Shown here one piece after another: positions 8,059 through 16,343 of a stretch of 64,000 nucleotides of DNA. Where the stretch lies: contig NZ_JAVYJB010000010.1 in the NCBI RefSeq assembly GCF_032490495.1, forward strand, positions 1 through 64,000, in the 5' to 3' direction. The notes below the pieces were generated by a model. That model was given only the letters and a program-made list of their open reading frames with translations, was not told the origin of the DNA and ran no database searches. The DNA is from Pilosibacter fragilis. GTDB lineage: Bacteria; Bacillota; Clostridia; Lachnospirales; Lachnospiraceae. The stretch's first letter is position 1, and every line of letters starts with the position of its first letter. A program made the position numbers and the translations under genes.

Positions 8059-9309
8059 ATGGAAAATATCATCAGCTATTTCGGCACCTACACACCAGCT
8101 GCCGATGGCGCAATCGCAAATTTTAAATTTGAGTATTTATGTACTCTCGGCTTTGCAGCAATCGTAATCTTCCTCGGACGCGCAATCGTCGCACATTCCG
8201 CGGCATTAAGAAAATATGCGATTCCTGCTCCGGTTGTTTCCGGTATCATCTTTTCACTCCTGATTTCCGCGATCAAGATGACCGGCACAGTCAGTATCAG
8301 TTTTGACGCAAAGGTCATGAAAGACCTCTGTCAGAACCTCTTCTTCCTCTGCGTAGGCTTCGGCTTCAGCGCAAAGATGTTAAGACATGCAGGCGGAAAG
8401 CTCTGCGTCATGATCGCATTTGCTGCCTGCCTCCTGATCACCTGTCAGGATGTTCTCGGTGTTGCGATCGCTCACCTGATCAACTTAAATCCGCTCCTCG
8501 CTCTTCAGTGTTCTTCCTCAGCGATGTCCGGTGGTGTTGGTACCGCATCTGCCTTTGGTCCGATCTTCGAGGGCTGGGGTGCACAGGATGCTACAACGAT
8601 CGGTGTTGCGGCAGGTACTCTTGGTAACGTTATGGGCTCCCTCATCGGTGGTCCGGTTGCGGCTTTCCTGATCGCAAAGCACGGTTTAAAGGCTGACCCG
8701 AACGATAAGCCGGAAGCAAAGGCAACCGGCAAGGCACCGGAGCTTGACAACACAAAGATGATCATGATGTTCGCAATGTGCTTACTTCTCGCAGCTCTCG
8801 GCATGCCGATTTACTGCTTACTCGACAATATCCCGATGATTGAGATGCCGAAATTCATCGGCTGCCTCTTCGCAGGTGCCATCGCAAGAAACGTCATGGA
8901 AGCTGCAAACATCAAGTTCTATGTTCCGGAGGTTGACGCCATCGAGCATATGTTCCTGGAGCTTTACCTTGCACTTGTTCTTATGACAACAGACTTCACA
9001 AAGCTTGCCCCGGTTGCAGGCCAGATGGGTATCATCCTCGTAGCACAGGCGATCCTCATGGCTCTGTTCGGTATCTTCGTTTCCTTCAACCTCTTTGGCC
9101 GTGACTACGGCGCAGCCGTTATGACAGCCGGCAACATCGGTTGGGGCTGCGGTTCCGGTCCGAACGCAGTAGCGAACGAAAAGGCTGTTATGGATCAGTA
9201 CGGATGGCATAACATCGCATGGGTTCTTTACCCGTCCTTCGCTGTTATCATCGATGATATCTATAACCCGATCTTCCTTTCCATCTTTGGTGGCTTATTC
9301 AAAGGCTGA
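8059..9309 (+). CDS. GltS-family sodium/glutamate-type symporter, copy 1
   Basis: A 416-aa multispanning inner-membrane carrier of the GltS (sodium:glutamate symporter) family. It aligns by eye with E. coli GltS throughout. Shared features include LGR near residue 40, KYAIPAPV, SGGVGTASAFGPIFE in the first half, LGNVMGSLIGGPVAAFLIAKHG, and the C-terminal mirror GRDYGAAVMTAGNIGWGCGSGPNAVANEKA. The two glycine-rich repeats match the inverted-repeat fold of this family. The ATG follows AGGAGG. It is a tandem duplicate of the next gene, about 87% identical. The substrate is probably glutamate or a related dicarboxylate, but the sequence alone does not settle this. Confidence 0.9.
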   Translation: MENIISYFGTYTPAADGAIANFKFEYLCTLGFAAIVIFLGRAIVAHSAALRKYAIPAPVVSGIIFSLLISAIKMTGTVSISFDAKVMKDLCQNLFFLCVGFGFSAKMLRHAGGKLCVMIAFAACLLITCQDVLGVAIAHLINLNPLLALQCSSSAMSGGVGTASAFGPIFEGWGAQDATTIGVAAGTLGNVMGSLIGGPVAAFLIAKHGLKADPNDKPEAKATGKAPELDNTKMIMMFAMCLLLAALGMPIYCLLDNIPMIEMPKFIGCLFAGAIARNVMEAANIKFYVPEVDAIEHMFLELYLALVLMTTDFTKLAPVAGQMGIILVAQAILMALFGIFVSFNLFGRDYGAAVMTAGNIGWGCGSGPNAVANEKAVMDQYGWHNIAWVLYPSFAVIIDDIYNPIFLSIFGGLFKG

Positions 9310-9362
9310 TCGCAAGTCGTATCCCATATACAGTTTTTGATCTTGAAACATACCCCTCTTAT

Positions 9363-9402
9363 ATCCGCCCGGAGAGATTCCCACTCTTCCGGGCGGATTT
9401 TT
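9363..9402 (+). terminator. Intrinsic terminator of gltS1
   Basis: ATCCGCCCGG (9363-9372) pairs with CCGGGCGGAT (9389-9398), followed by TTTTTTG. The spacer to gltS2 therefore separates two transcription units. The 9403-9520 stretch is AT-rich with no other recognised feature. Confidence 0.85.
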
Positions 9403-9520
9403 TGCGCAAAGATACCGGCTGCGCGGGACGCTCAAAGATGTCAAGTCCTTTCCCGCTAATTTTCCGTATAGCTTTATATTCTCTCTGTATCCGTTTTTGT
9501 AAGTTTTTTACTGTATTTTT

Positions 9521-9588
9521 GTTACTTAAGTTACAATTATTGGTTAATACTTATTAAAATTGCATTTTATTTGAAAATATTTTATTCT
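9521..9588 (+). promoter_or_regulatory. gltS2 promoter with putative response-regulator site
   Basis: GTTACTTAAGTTAC (9521-9534), 25 bp, TTGCAT (9560-9565), 17 bp, TATTCT (9583-9588). It is also followed by TTTCATAAAGATTTTAC, similar to the gltS1 downstream sequence. The duplicate genes thus keep their promoter architecture although most of the rest of the spacers differ. Confidence 0.65.
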
Positions 9589-9723
9589 TTTTTCATAAAG
9601 ATTTTACCTTCCCAAACACCTCCGGCAGATTCCTCTGTGGGGAAATAAAACAGTTCCATTCACTGTTTTATTTTCGGGAGTCTATCGGAACACACCTACT
9701 AAAAAAGGATTGGAGGAACTCTT

Positions 9724-10974
9724 ATGGAAAGTATCATCAGTTATTTCGGCACCTACAAACCGGCAGCCGACGGAGCAGTCGCCTCTTTCAAGTTTGAGTA
9801 CCTGTGTACTCTCGGTTTCGCGGCCATCGTGATCTTCCTTGGCAGGGCCATCGTTGCCCGTTCTGAGGCGCTCAGAAAATACGCGATCCCGGCGCCTGTT
9901 ATTTCCGGTCTGATCTTCTCGATCATCGTATCCTGCATCAAGGGTGCCGGAATCGTCGGAATCTCCTTCGACGCGACGATCATGAAGGATCTCTGCCAGA
10001 ACTTATTCTTCCTCTGCGTAGGCTTCGGCTTCAGCGCGAAGATGTTAAAGCACGCAGGCGGAAAGCTCTGTATCCTCATCGCATTTGCAGCATGTCTTCT
10101 GATCACCTGTCAGGACCTCTTAGGATACGCACTGAGCCAGCTCATCGGAATGCACCCGCTCTTAGCGCTCCAGTGTTCTTCCGCGGCGATGTCCGGCGGT
10201 GTCGGCACCGCGTCTGCGTTCGGCCCGATCTTTGAGGAATGGGGCGCGCCGGATGCCACCGTTGTTGGTGTCGCGGCAGGTACCATGGGAAATATCATGG
10301 GTTCCCTGATCGGCGGTCCGGTTGCAGCCTTCCTGATCGCAAAGCACGGCTTAAAGTCTGATCCGAACGACAAACCGGAAGCACATGCAACCGGAAGAGT
10401 TCCGGAGCTTAACAACACGAAAATGATCATGATGTTCGCGATGTGTCTTCTTCTCGCAGCACTCGGAATGCCGATCTACTGCCTGCTCGATAACATCCCG
10501 ATGATCGAGATGCCGAAATTCATCGGCTGCCTCTTCGCCGGTGCCATTGCGAGAAACGTCATGGAAGCAACCGGAATCAAGTTCTATGTACCGGAGGTTG
10601 ACGCTATTGAACACATGTTCTTAGAGCTCTACCTTGCCCTCGTACTTATGACCACCGACTTCACGAAGCTTGCTCCCCTTGCAGGACAGATGGGCATCAT
10701 CCTCGTAGCACAGGGCATCTTCATGGCACTCTTTGGAATCTTTGTATCCTTCAACCTCTTTGGACGCGATTACGGTGCAGCTGTCATGACAGCCGGAAAC
10801 ATCGGCTGGGGCTGCGGTTCCGGTTCCAACGCCGTCGCAAACGAGAAAGCGATCATGGACCAGTACGGCTGGCACACTATCGCCTGGGTTTTATATCCAT
10901 CCTTTGCCGTTATCATCGACGATATCTACAACCCGATCTTCCTCTCCATCTTCGGAAGTCTGTTCCGGAGTTGA
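9724..10974 (+). CDS. GltS-family sodium/glutamate-type symporter, copy 2
   Basis: A 416-aa paralogue of the upstream gene with the same length and topology. By hand count about 52 of 416 positions differ. Changes cluster in residues 60-130 and 130-180, while the glycine-rich repeats (SGGVGTASAFGPIFE and GNIGWGCGSGSNAVANEKA) and the block around 240-330 are nearly unchanged. This pattern could reflect altered substrate preference or neutral drift. GGAGG precedes the ATG. It has its own promoter and terminator. Confidence 0.9.
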   Translation: MESIISYFGTYKPAADGAVASFKFEYLCTLGFAAIVIFLGRAIVARSEALRKYAIPAPVISGLIFSIIVSCIKGAGIVGISFDATIMKDLCQNLFFLCVGFGFSAKMLKHAGGKLCILIAFAACLLITCQDLLGYALSQLIGMHPLLALQCSSAAMSGGVGTASAFGPIFEEWGAPDATVVGVAAGTMGNIMGSLIGGPVAAFLIAKHGLKSDPNDKPEAHATGRVPELNNTKMIMMFAMCLLLAALGMPIYCLLDNIPMIEMPKFIGCLFAGAIARNVMEATGIKFYVPEVDAIEHMFLELYLALVLMTTDFTKLAPLAGQMGIILVAQGIFMALFGIFVSFNLFGRDYGAAVMTAGNIGWGCGSGSNAVANEKAIMDQYGWHTIAWVLYPSFAVIIDDIYNPIFLSIFGSLFRS

Positions 10975-11022
10975 CAGAGCCTTACAATATTTATTGGTTT
11001 CTCATTTGTATAACCCTCTTTT

Positions 11023-11056
11023 CCGGTCGGAGATCCCCCCTCTCCGACCGGTTTTT
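11023..11056 (+). terminator. Intrinsic terminator of gltS2
   Basis: CCGGTCGGAGA (11023-11033) pairs perfectly with TCTCCGACCGG (11041-11051), followed by TTTTTG. Confidence 0.9.
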
Positions 11057-11076
11057 GTTTGTTTTTCTAAAATACA

Positions 11077-11106
11077 TTGTATCTGCCACAGATTTTATGT
11101 TATACT
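11077..11106 (+). promoter_or_regulatory. Predicted promoter of the TAXI lipoprotein gene
   Basis: TTGTAT (11077-11082), an 18-bp spacer and TATACT (11101-11106) preceded by TGT, giving an extended -10. The GTTAC-N5-TTAC motif of the gltS promoters is not present here. Confidence 0.55.
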
Positions 11107-11186
11107 CTAAAGATGTAAAGTTACAAAAGCTGTCCGGAGCTTTTTCCGGTTTTACAGCCTGAACACACAAGGAATAGGATATCTTC

Positions 11187-12200
11187 ATGCATAAATTTTC
11201 ACACATAATTTCTTTGTTCCTCCTCTGCACCGGTCTCGCGCTTGGCGGATGCGGAAAGGCTTCCGCGCCCCCGCAGGGCCAGACAGGGGCAGCATCAGAT
11301 TCATTAAAAATCCTGACGATCGGAACTGCCGACAGCGGCGGGACCATGTACCCGGTCGGAAAAGCGATCTCCGGGGTCGTTGAGGATTCTGACTCCACCC
11401 TCAAACTGAATGTCAGCGCTTCCACGGGCTCCGCCGGGAATGTCCGTTCCCTCGAACAGGGAAGCATCGATCTCGGACTCGTCAGCGGTGATGTGGCCTT
11501 TGCCGCAGTAAACGGAAGCGGGGAATTCAAAGATGCCCCGTTTAAAGGACTCAAGGTCATCGCAGCCCTCTATCCAAGCATCTCGAACTGGATGGCCCGG
11601 GATGATTCCGGTATTTTTTACGTGCATGATCTGAAGGGGAATAAACTTGGGGTCGGTCCTCATGATTCCACCACGGAGCTCGCCGCAAAGGTTTCCCTGA
11701 GTGTTCTCGGTGTCACAGAACAGAATTCTACCCTTGTCAACTGCGGCCTCGGCTCGGGCGCTGAGGAGGTTAAAAACAGGACCCTCGACGCAATTCACGG
11801 GTTTACCGGTGTGCCAATTTCCGGACTCGCAAAGCTGGCGGACGCGGTTCCGTGCCATCTTTTAAAATACACGGATTCTGAGCTCCGCTCCATCATCCGC
11901 TCCAATCCATTCTATTATATGGAGGAGATCCCCGCCGGTACCTACAACGGTCAGGACGAGAATGTTGCGACCTTTGGGATCAAATGTCTCCTCTGCGTCA
12001 GCGAGAACATGAGCGACGATCTCGTCTATGAGATCACCTCGATCCTCTACGAGAACCGTGACCGCTTAAAGGATCTCCATCCCGCCCTCTCCTATGCCTC
12101 ACAGACGGGATTCATGTACGAGGATCTTCCGATCGAGCTTCATCCGGGAGCTGAACGGTATTATGCGGAACAGGGACTGCTGCAGGAGCATAGCAGATAA
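11187..12200 (+). CDS. TAXI-family TRAP-type solute-binding lipoprotein (orphan)
   Basis: A 337-aa exported lipoprotein. The signal peptide ends in a lipobox (LALGGC, Cys22), so it should be anchored on the outer face of the membrane. The mature part matches the TAXI class of TRAP binding proteins: LTIGTADSGGTMYPVGKAIS, NVSASTGSAGNVRSLEQGSIDLGLVSGD and a later block with LGVGPHDSTTELAAKVSL. Characterised TAXI proteins bind glutamate or other small carboxylates. No TRAP membrane subunits are encoded nearby, which is unusual for a transport receptor. Neighbours are two GltS symporters and a carboxylate-type sensor kinase, so it may deliver ligand to either (inference). Own promoter and terminator. 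Confidence 0.85.
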   Translation: MHKFSHIISLFLLCTGLALGGCGKASAPPQGQTGAASDSLKILTIGTADSGGTMYPVGKAISGVVEDSDSTLKLNVSASTGSAGNVRSLEQGSIDLGLVSGDVAFAAVNGSGEFKDAPFKGLKVIAALYPSISNWMARDDSGIFYVHDLKGNKLGVGPHDSTTELAAKVSLSVLGVTEQNSTLVNCGLGSGAEEVKNRTLDAIHGFTGVPISGLAKLADAVPCHLLKYTDSELRSIIRSNPFYYMEEIPAGTYNGQDENVATFGIKCLLCVSENMSDDLVYEITSILYENRDRLKDLHPALSYASQTGFMYEDLPIELHPGAERYYAEQGLLQEHSR

Positions 12201-12230
12201 CTCTTTTCAGTATAAAAGTATAAACAGTCG

Positions 12231-12275
12231 AAAGCGCACCATCCGGGATATCGTCCCCGGATGATGCGCTTTTTG
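12231..12275 (+). terminator. Intrinsic terminator of the TAXI gene
   Basis: AAAGCGCACCATCCGGG pairs with CCCGGATGATGCGCTTT with one mismatch near the middle, followed by TTG and T-rich sequence. Confidence 0.85.
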
Positions 12276-12295
12276 TTTAAAATCATCTTTGCCCC

Positions 12296-12324
12296 TTGTC
12301 ATATAGTTTTTAATACTATATAAT
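12296..12324 (+). promoter_or_regulatory. Predicted sigma-A promoter of the DUF1836 gene
   Basis: TTGTCA (12296-12301), a 17-bp spacer and a perfect TATAAT (12319-12324), 24 bp upstream of the chosen ATG. Confidence 0.8.
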
Positions 12325-12347
12325 AGATGGATGAAAGGAGTTTCACC

Positions 12348-12968
12348 ATGAGAACGAATGAAGAACGACTGAATGAGCTGCTTGCCCACCTGGACAGCCT
12401 CGACCACATTCATGTGGATGAGATCCCGCAGATCGACCTCTATATGGATCAGGTGACGACCTTTATGGAGAAGCACCTCGGTGAGTTAAAGCGCTACCCG
12501 GAAGACAAGGTTCTGACAAAGACTATGATCAACAACTATGCGAAAAACAACCTGCTTCCATCCCCGGTACGGAAAAAATATACCCAGGAACATATCCTGC
12601 TTCTGGTATTTATCTATTATTTTAAAAATCTGCTGAGCTTCACGGATATCGAGACGGTTCTTTCCTATATTACGGAGAACCATTTCGGCACATCGGAATC
12701 CTCCCTGGCAGAGATCTACACAAAGATCTTCTCCATGGAACATGATCAGATGGATCGGCTGAAGGATGATGTGAAAGAGAAATTTGAGAAGGCGAAAGAG
12801 ACGTTTCCCCCTGCTGCGGAAGGTGCCGCGGACCCGGAGAACGAGGAATCGCTGCAGCTCTTCGCGTTTATCTGTGAGCTGGCGTTTGATGTGTTCCTGA
12901 AGAAGCAGATGATCGAACGGCTGGCGGATGAGCTTCGGGCCGAGAATCCGCCGAAGAAAAAGAAATAA
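12348..12968 (+). CDS. DUF1836 family protein (MerR-like helix-turn-helix)
   Basis: A 206-aa cytosolic protein. The central segment VLTKTMINNYAKNNLLPSP followed by RKKYTQEHILLLVFIYYFK has the spacing of the MerR-like recognition fold that characterises DUF1836. The function of the family is not established, and DNA binding is inferred. The C-terminal tail is acidic and then Lys-rich (ENPPKKKK). The ATG at 12348 is favoured over an upstream in-frame ATG at 12327 because AAAGGAG lies 7 nt before it. A strong promoter precedes the gene and a bidirectional terminator separates it from the convergent yerC-like gene. Confidence 0.75.
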   Translation: MRTNEERLNELLAHLDSLDHIHVDEIPQIDLYMDQVTTFMEKHLGELKRYPEDKVLTKTMINNYAKNNLLPSPVRKKYTQEHILLLVFIYYFKNLLSFTDIETVLSYITENHFGTSESSLAEIYTKIFSMEHDQMDRLKDDVKEKFEKAKETFPPAAEGAADPENEESLQLFAFICELAFDVFLKKQMIERLADELRAENPPKKKK

Positions 12969-12970
12969 TT

Positions 12971-13028
12971 CAAAAAGACCTTCCTTCAGAAGCAATCCCC
13001 ATTTTGCTTCTGTCAGAAGGCCTTTTTT
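12971..13028. terminator. Bidirectional terminator between DUF1836 and yerC-like genes
   Basis: A long imperfect stem (AAAAAGACCTTC...TTCAGAAGCA with TGCTTCTG...GAAGGCCTTTTTTT) has A-rich and T-rich flanks, so it can end transcription from both convergent genes. Confidence 0.8.
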
Positions 13029-13050
13029 TACATATTAAAAATACTTTCTC

Positions 13051-13371
13051 TTATTTCTCCGCGCCGTTCTCATCATCGAGTTTCTCGAATCCAAGGCGCT
13101 TGAATACCATATCGTATCCGTCACTTCCGTAATTTAAAGACCGGTTTACACGGCTGATCGTTGCGGTGGAAGCACCTGTGCTCTCCGCGATATCGAGATA
13201 TGTCCGTTTTTCCCTCAGCATCTTCGCAACCTCATAACGCTGAGATAAGGACAATAGTTCATTCACCGTGCAGACGTCCTCGAAAAAGGCATAGCACTCT
13301 TCCGGCGTCTTCAATGTCAGAATCGCCTCAAAAAGGTGATCAACTGCGTCTGTCTTGATTTTCTTATTCAT
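13051..13371 (-). CDS. YerC/YecD family TrpR-like regulator
   Basis: A 106-aa protein of the TrpR-related YerC/YecD family. The N-terminal half is helical with ELLSLSQRYEVAKMLREKRTYLDIAESTGASTATISRVNRSL, a clear helix-turn-helix with TGASTATISR as recognition helix. Members are small Firmicutes DNA-binding proteins whose targets are mostly unknown, and tryptophan binding should not be assumed. AAGGGG precedes the ATG. It lies between a HAD phosphatase gene and the convergent DUF1836 gene. Confidence 0.85.
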   Translation of the reverse strand: MNKKIKTDAVDHLFEAILTLKTPEECYAFFEDVCTVNELLSLSQRYEVAKMLREKRTYLDIAESTGASTATISRVNRSLNYGSDGYDMVFKRLGFEKLDDENGAEK

Positions 13372-13507
13372 GTTTACTGTTACCCCTTCTGCTTCATATT
13401 TGCAGCAAGCTCAGAACAATATTTTTGCTGCATCTTTATGGATCATTTCGTTCAACGCACTAATCACAGTTTAGCACGTTAGATTCAAAAAGTCCAGTAT
13501 TTCTGTG

Positions 13508-13562
13508 CAAAAAAGCAAAAAGAGTTATGGCTGCCATATCCCGTTGGAATATAAGCAGCCAT
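13508..13562 (-). terminator. Intrinsic terminator at the end of the pts operon
   Basis: On the minus strand ATGGCTGC pairs with GCAGCCAT (13555-13562 with 13527-13534), followed by AACTCTTTTTGCTTTTTTG. It directly follows the HAD gene stop codon. Confidence 0.75.
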
Positions 13563-13565
13563 TTT

Positions 13566-14399
13566 CTATGCCAACATAAATTTCTCCACAACCAGCCCAA
13601 CACCGTCATCATTGTTGGACGCCGTGATATAATCCGCCGCACTCCGCACCGGCAGGACCGCATTTTCCATGGCAACACCGAGGCCCGCATACTTGATCAT
13701 CGTGAGGTCATTGTAACCGTCCCCGCAGGCGATCATCTGCTCTTTCGTGAGTCCCAGGACTTCCAGCAGGCGCTCCAGACTCTGAGCCTTATCGATTCCC
13801 TTCGGCAGGACCTCAAGAAAGAACGGATCTGAGCGGTAAACGCTGAAATTTTTTCCCATGGCCGCCTTCACCTTCGGCTCCACCATCGCAAGGTAATCGC
13901 CGTCCTCCATCATAAGAAATTTCGGGACCTCAAAGTTTACATATTCCTTCATGTCCTCCGGCTTCCAGAGCTCCATCCCGTTGATCCGGCTCTCCAGCTT
14001 TCCGTACGGGGACTCCGGATTTGAGGAAATGATCCTGCTGCCCTCATATGTGACGATGTCCACCTGATGTTCCTCTGCAAGCCCGATGATCTTCTTATTG
14101 GCAGAAACCGGCAGAGATCTCGCAAACACGGTCTCCCCGGTCTTGCAGTTGATGATCCGTCCGCCGTTGAAGGAGAGAATATACCCGCTGTACTCGTCCA
14201 GGCGCAGCTCTTTCGCAAGCGGCATCACGCCCTGGGTCGGGCGTCCCGACGCGAGAACCACCTTTTTTCCGCGCTCCTGCGCCTTCATAAGTGCCGCCTT
14301 CGTCCGCGGTGTGACCACCTTGTCCCGGTTTGTCAGCGTGCCGTCCAGGTCCAGTACGATGATCTCGTATGGACCTGCCATATTTTTTTCTGTCTGCAT
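13566..14399 (-). CDS. Cof-type HAD-IIB phosphatase
   Basis: A 277-aa sugar-phosphatase-like enzyme. HAD motif I is VLDLDGTLTNRDK, motif II VVLASGRPTQG, the Lys of motif III falls in GIDKAQSLERL, and motif IV is ACGDGYNDLTMIKYAG. The large cap between motifs II and III is of the IIB type, whose members dephosphorylate sugar phosphates and related metabolites. GAGGAG precedes the ATG. It starts 34 bp after ptsI and ends at a terminator, so it is probably the last gene of a ptsG-ptsH-ptsI-HAD operon. A role in relieving sugar-phosphate overload is inference. Confidence 0.9.
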   Translation of the reverse strand: MQTEKNMAGPYEIIVLDLDGTLTNRDKVVTPRTKAALMKAQERGKKVVLASGRPTQGVMPLAKELRLDEYSGYILSFNGGRIINCKTGETVFARSLPVSANKKIIGLAEEHQVDIVTYEGSRIISSNPESPYGKLESRINGMELWKPEDMKEYVNFEVPKFLMMEDGDYLAMVEPKVKAAMGKNFSVYRSDPFFLEVLPKGIDKAQSLERLLEVLGLTKEQMIACGDGYNDLTMIKYAGLGVAMENAVLPVRSAADYITASNNDDGVGLVVEKFMLA

Positions 14400-14433
14400 T
14401 TATGACTCCTCTATGCGCAGGATGCGCTCGATT

Positions 14434-16062
14434 TTATTTTGTAAGATCCGTCTGTCTGATCTTCTCCCGCACTTTTAACAGGAAGGACGGGGACACCGAC
14501 AGTTCATCGATTCCCATCTTCAAAAAATCTTCCGTGAGATCCGTCTCCGCGCCAAGTTCACCGCAGATTCCAACCATACAGCCGTACTTATGGCCACTCT
14601 CCGCCACAAAGCGGATCAGCCGCAGCACCGCCGGATGTTTCGGATCGTAGAATTCATCCAATTTCTCGTTTTGTCTGTCGATGGCTAACGTGTACTGGAC
14701 AAGGTCATTGGTTCCGATACTGAAGAAATCCACCTCTTTTGCCAGATCCTCGCTGATGATCGCCGCCGCCGGGGTCTCGATCATGATGCCGATGGCCACA
14801 TTGCCGAATGGAACGCCCTGTTCCTTTAGTTCATCACGGACAGAGGCCGCGATCTCCTTCGCCTTCTGGACTTCCCAAAGGGATGCGATCATTGGGAACA
14901 TGATGGAAATCTTTCCGAATGCGCTGGCGCGATAGATCGCCCGAAGCTGGGTGCGGAAGATTTCTGGTCTTGTGAGGCAGATCCGGATCGCGCGGTAGCC
15001 CATCGCCGGGTTTTCTTCCTTCTTCAATTTAAAGTAGTCCGCCTGCTTGTCGGCGCCGATGTCCAGAGTGCGGATAATGACCTCTTTTCCCGCCATCATC
15101 TCCGCCACCTGACGGTATGCTGCAAACTGCTCTTCCTCCGTCGGGTATGTCTTCTTCTCAAGATATAAAAACTCACTCCGGAACAGGCCGATGCCCGCCG
15201 CGTTGCTCTTTAAGACCTCCGCAACATCGGAAACATCCCCGATATTGGCGTAGAGCTTCACCTTCGTTCCGTCCAGGGTGACATCCTCTTTGTCCTTTAA
15301 TTCCTGCAGCAGGCGCTCTTTTTCTTCCTCCGCCTGCTTCTTCTTCTCCATGGCAGCCAGCATCTCCTCGTCCGGATCCACATAGAGCATTCCCGTCTCG
15401 CCGTCGATGACCGCCATCTTTCCGTCCCAAGCTTCCTTGACATCCACGGACACAAGAGCCGGGATGTTCATGCTGCGGGCCAGGATCGCCGTGTGGGAGT
15501 TCGGGGAACCCTGCTCGGTGATAAATCCAAGCAGCATGTTCTTTTCCAACTGTACTGTCTCACTGGGGGCCAGGTCCTCCGCCATCAGGATCACTGGCTG
15601 GGTTAGGAAGCCCGACTCCACCGCGTCACCGGAGAGTATCTTTACAAGGCGGTTCGTGATATCCTTCACATCCGCCGCCCGTGCGCGGAAATATTCATCC
15701 GACATATCCGCGAAGAGACGATAAAAGTTGTCACCGGTCACCGCCGCCGCGTACTCCGCATTCGTCTTCTGGTTTCTTATAATGTTCAGCACAGAATCAC
15801 GGTAGTCCGCGTCCTCCAGCATCATCATATGGACCTCAAACACCGCCGCCCCCGTCTCTCCTACCTGTTCGCAGGCTTTCTCATGGAGTGTCTTTAATTC
15901 GTCCTCCGCGCACGCCACAGCCATCTCGTACCGTTTTACCTCCGCCTCGGTATCCTCCACCGTCCGGCGCTTTACCTGGCTTTCCGTCTTTCTGTGGTAG
16001 AGGATCGGCCCGATCGCTACCTTATTTAAGATTGATTTTCCTTTTATGATCTCCATACTCAT
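14434..16062 (-). CDS. ptsI: PTS enzyme I (phosphoenolpyruvate-protein phosphotransferase)
   Basis: A 542-aa cytosolic enzyme that takes phosphate from PEP and passes it to His15 of HPr. The active His is in GSPNSHTAILARSMNIPALV. The C-terminal PEP-binding barrel shows GIGLFRSEFLYL, MGYRAIRICLTRPEIFRTQLRAI, IMFPMI and GICGELGAE. Length fits the family (about 540-575). A second in-frame ATG lies two codons downstream (MSMEII), and the ribosome site is weak (GGCGG), so the exact start is uncertain. It begins 9 bp after the ptsH stop. Confidence 0.96.
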   Translation of the reverse strand: MSMEIIKGKSILNKVAIGPILYHRKTESQVKRRTVEDTEAEVKRYEMAVACAEDELKTLHEKACEQVGETGAAVFEVHMMMLEDADYRDSVLNIIRNQKTNAEYAAAVTGDNFYRLFADMSDEYFRARAADVKDITNRLVKILSGDAVESGFLTQPVILMAEDLAPSETVQLEKNMLLGFITEQGSPNSHTAILARSMNIPALVSVDVKEAWDGKMAVIDGETGMLYVDPDEEMLAAMEKKKQAEEEKERLLQELKDKEDVTLDGTKVKLYANIGDVSDVAEVLKSNAAGIGLFRSEFLYLEKKTYPTEEEQFAAYRQVAEMMAGKEVIIRTLDIGADKQADYFKLKKEENPAMGYRAIRICLTRPEIFRTQLRAIYRASAFGKISIMFPMIASLWEVQKAKEIAASVRDELKEQGVPFGNVAIGIMIETPAAAIISEDLAKEVDFFSIGTNDLVQYTLAIDRQNEKLDEFYDPKHPAVLRLIRFVAESGHKYGCMVGICGELGAETDLTEDFLKMGIDELSVSPSFLLKVREKIRQTDLTK

Positions 16063-16071
16063 ATATCCGCC

Positions 16072-16329
16072 TTACAGTTTTGCCTGAAAAAAGTCCTGTA
16101 CCGCCTCTGCCGCCTCTTTTTCGTCCGGACCGACGGTCTCCACGGTGATCGTCTGACCGTGACGGATCCCGAGGGCCATCACCGCCATGAGCCTTTCGGC
16201 ATCTGCCTGTTTTGTCTCTGTCTTTATCGTGATCTTCGACTGGAATTCCTTTGCAAGCTTCGCAAGCTCTCCCGCCGGTCTCGCGTGAATTCCGATCTCG
16301 TCTGTAATTGTATACTGAAATGTCTCCAT
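16072..16329 (-). CDS. ptsH: PTS phosphocarrier HPr with His15 but no Ser46
   Basis: An 85-aa phosphocarrier between enzyme I and the EIIA domain. With the ATG at 16329 the active histidine in DEIGIHARPAGELA is exactly residue 15. A TTG two codons upstream is possible but less likely. The usual regulatory KSIMGVMSLG around Ser46 reads ERLMAVMALG, with Arg at position 46, so HPr kinase could not phosphorylate it there. In most Firmicutes HPr, Ser46-P drives CcpA-mediated catabolite repression. This copy therefore looks specialised for transport. A separate HPr-like protein at 52671 has the opposite pattern. Lies between ptsG and ptsI. Confidence 0.95.
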   Translation of the reverse strand: METFQYTITDEIGIHARPAGELAKLAKEFQSKITIKTETKQADAERLMAVMALGIRHGQTITVETVGPDEKEAAEAVQDFFQAKL

Positions 16330-16343
16330 AATCAACCCACTTC

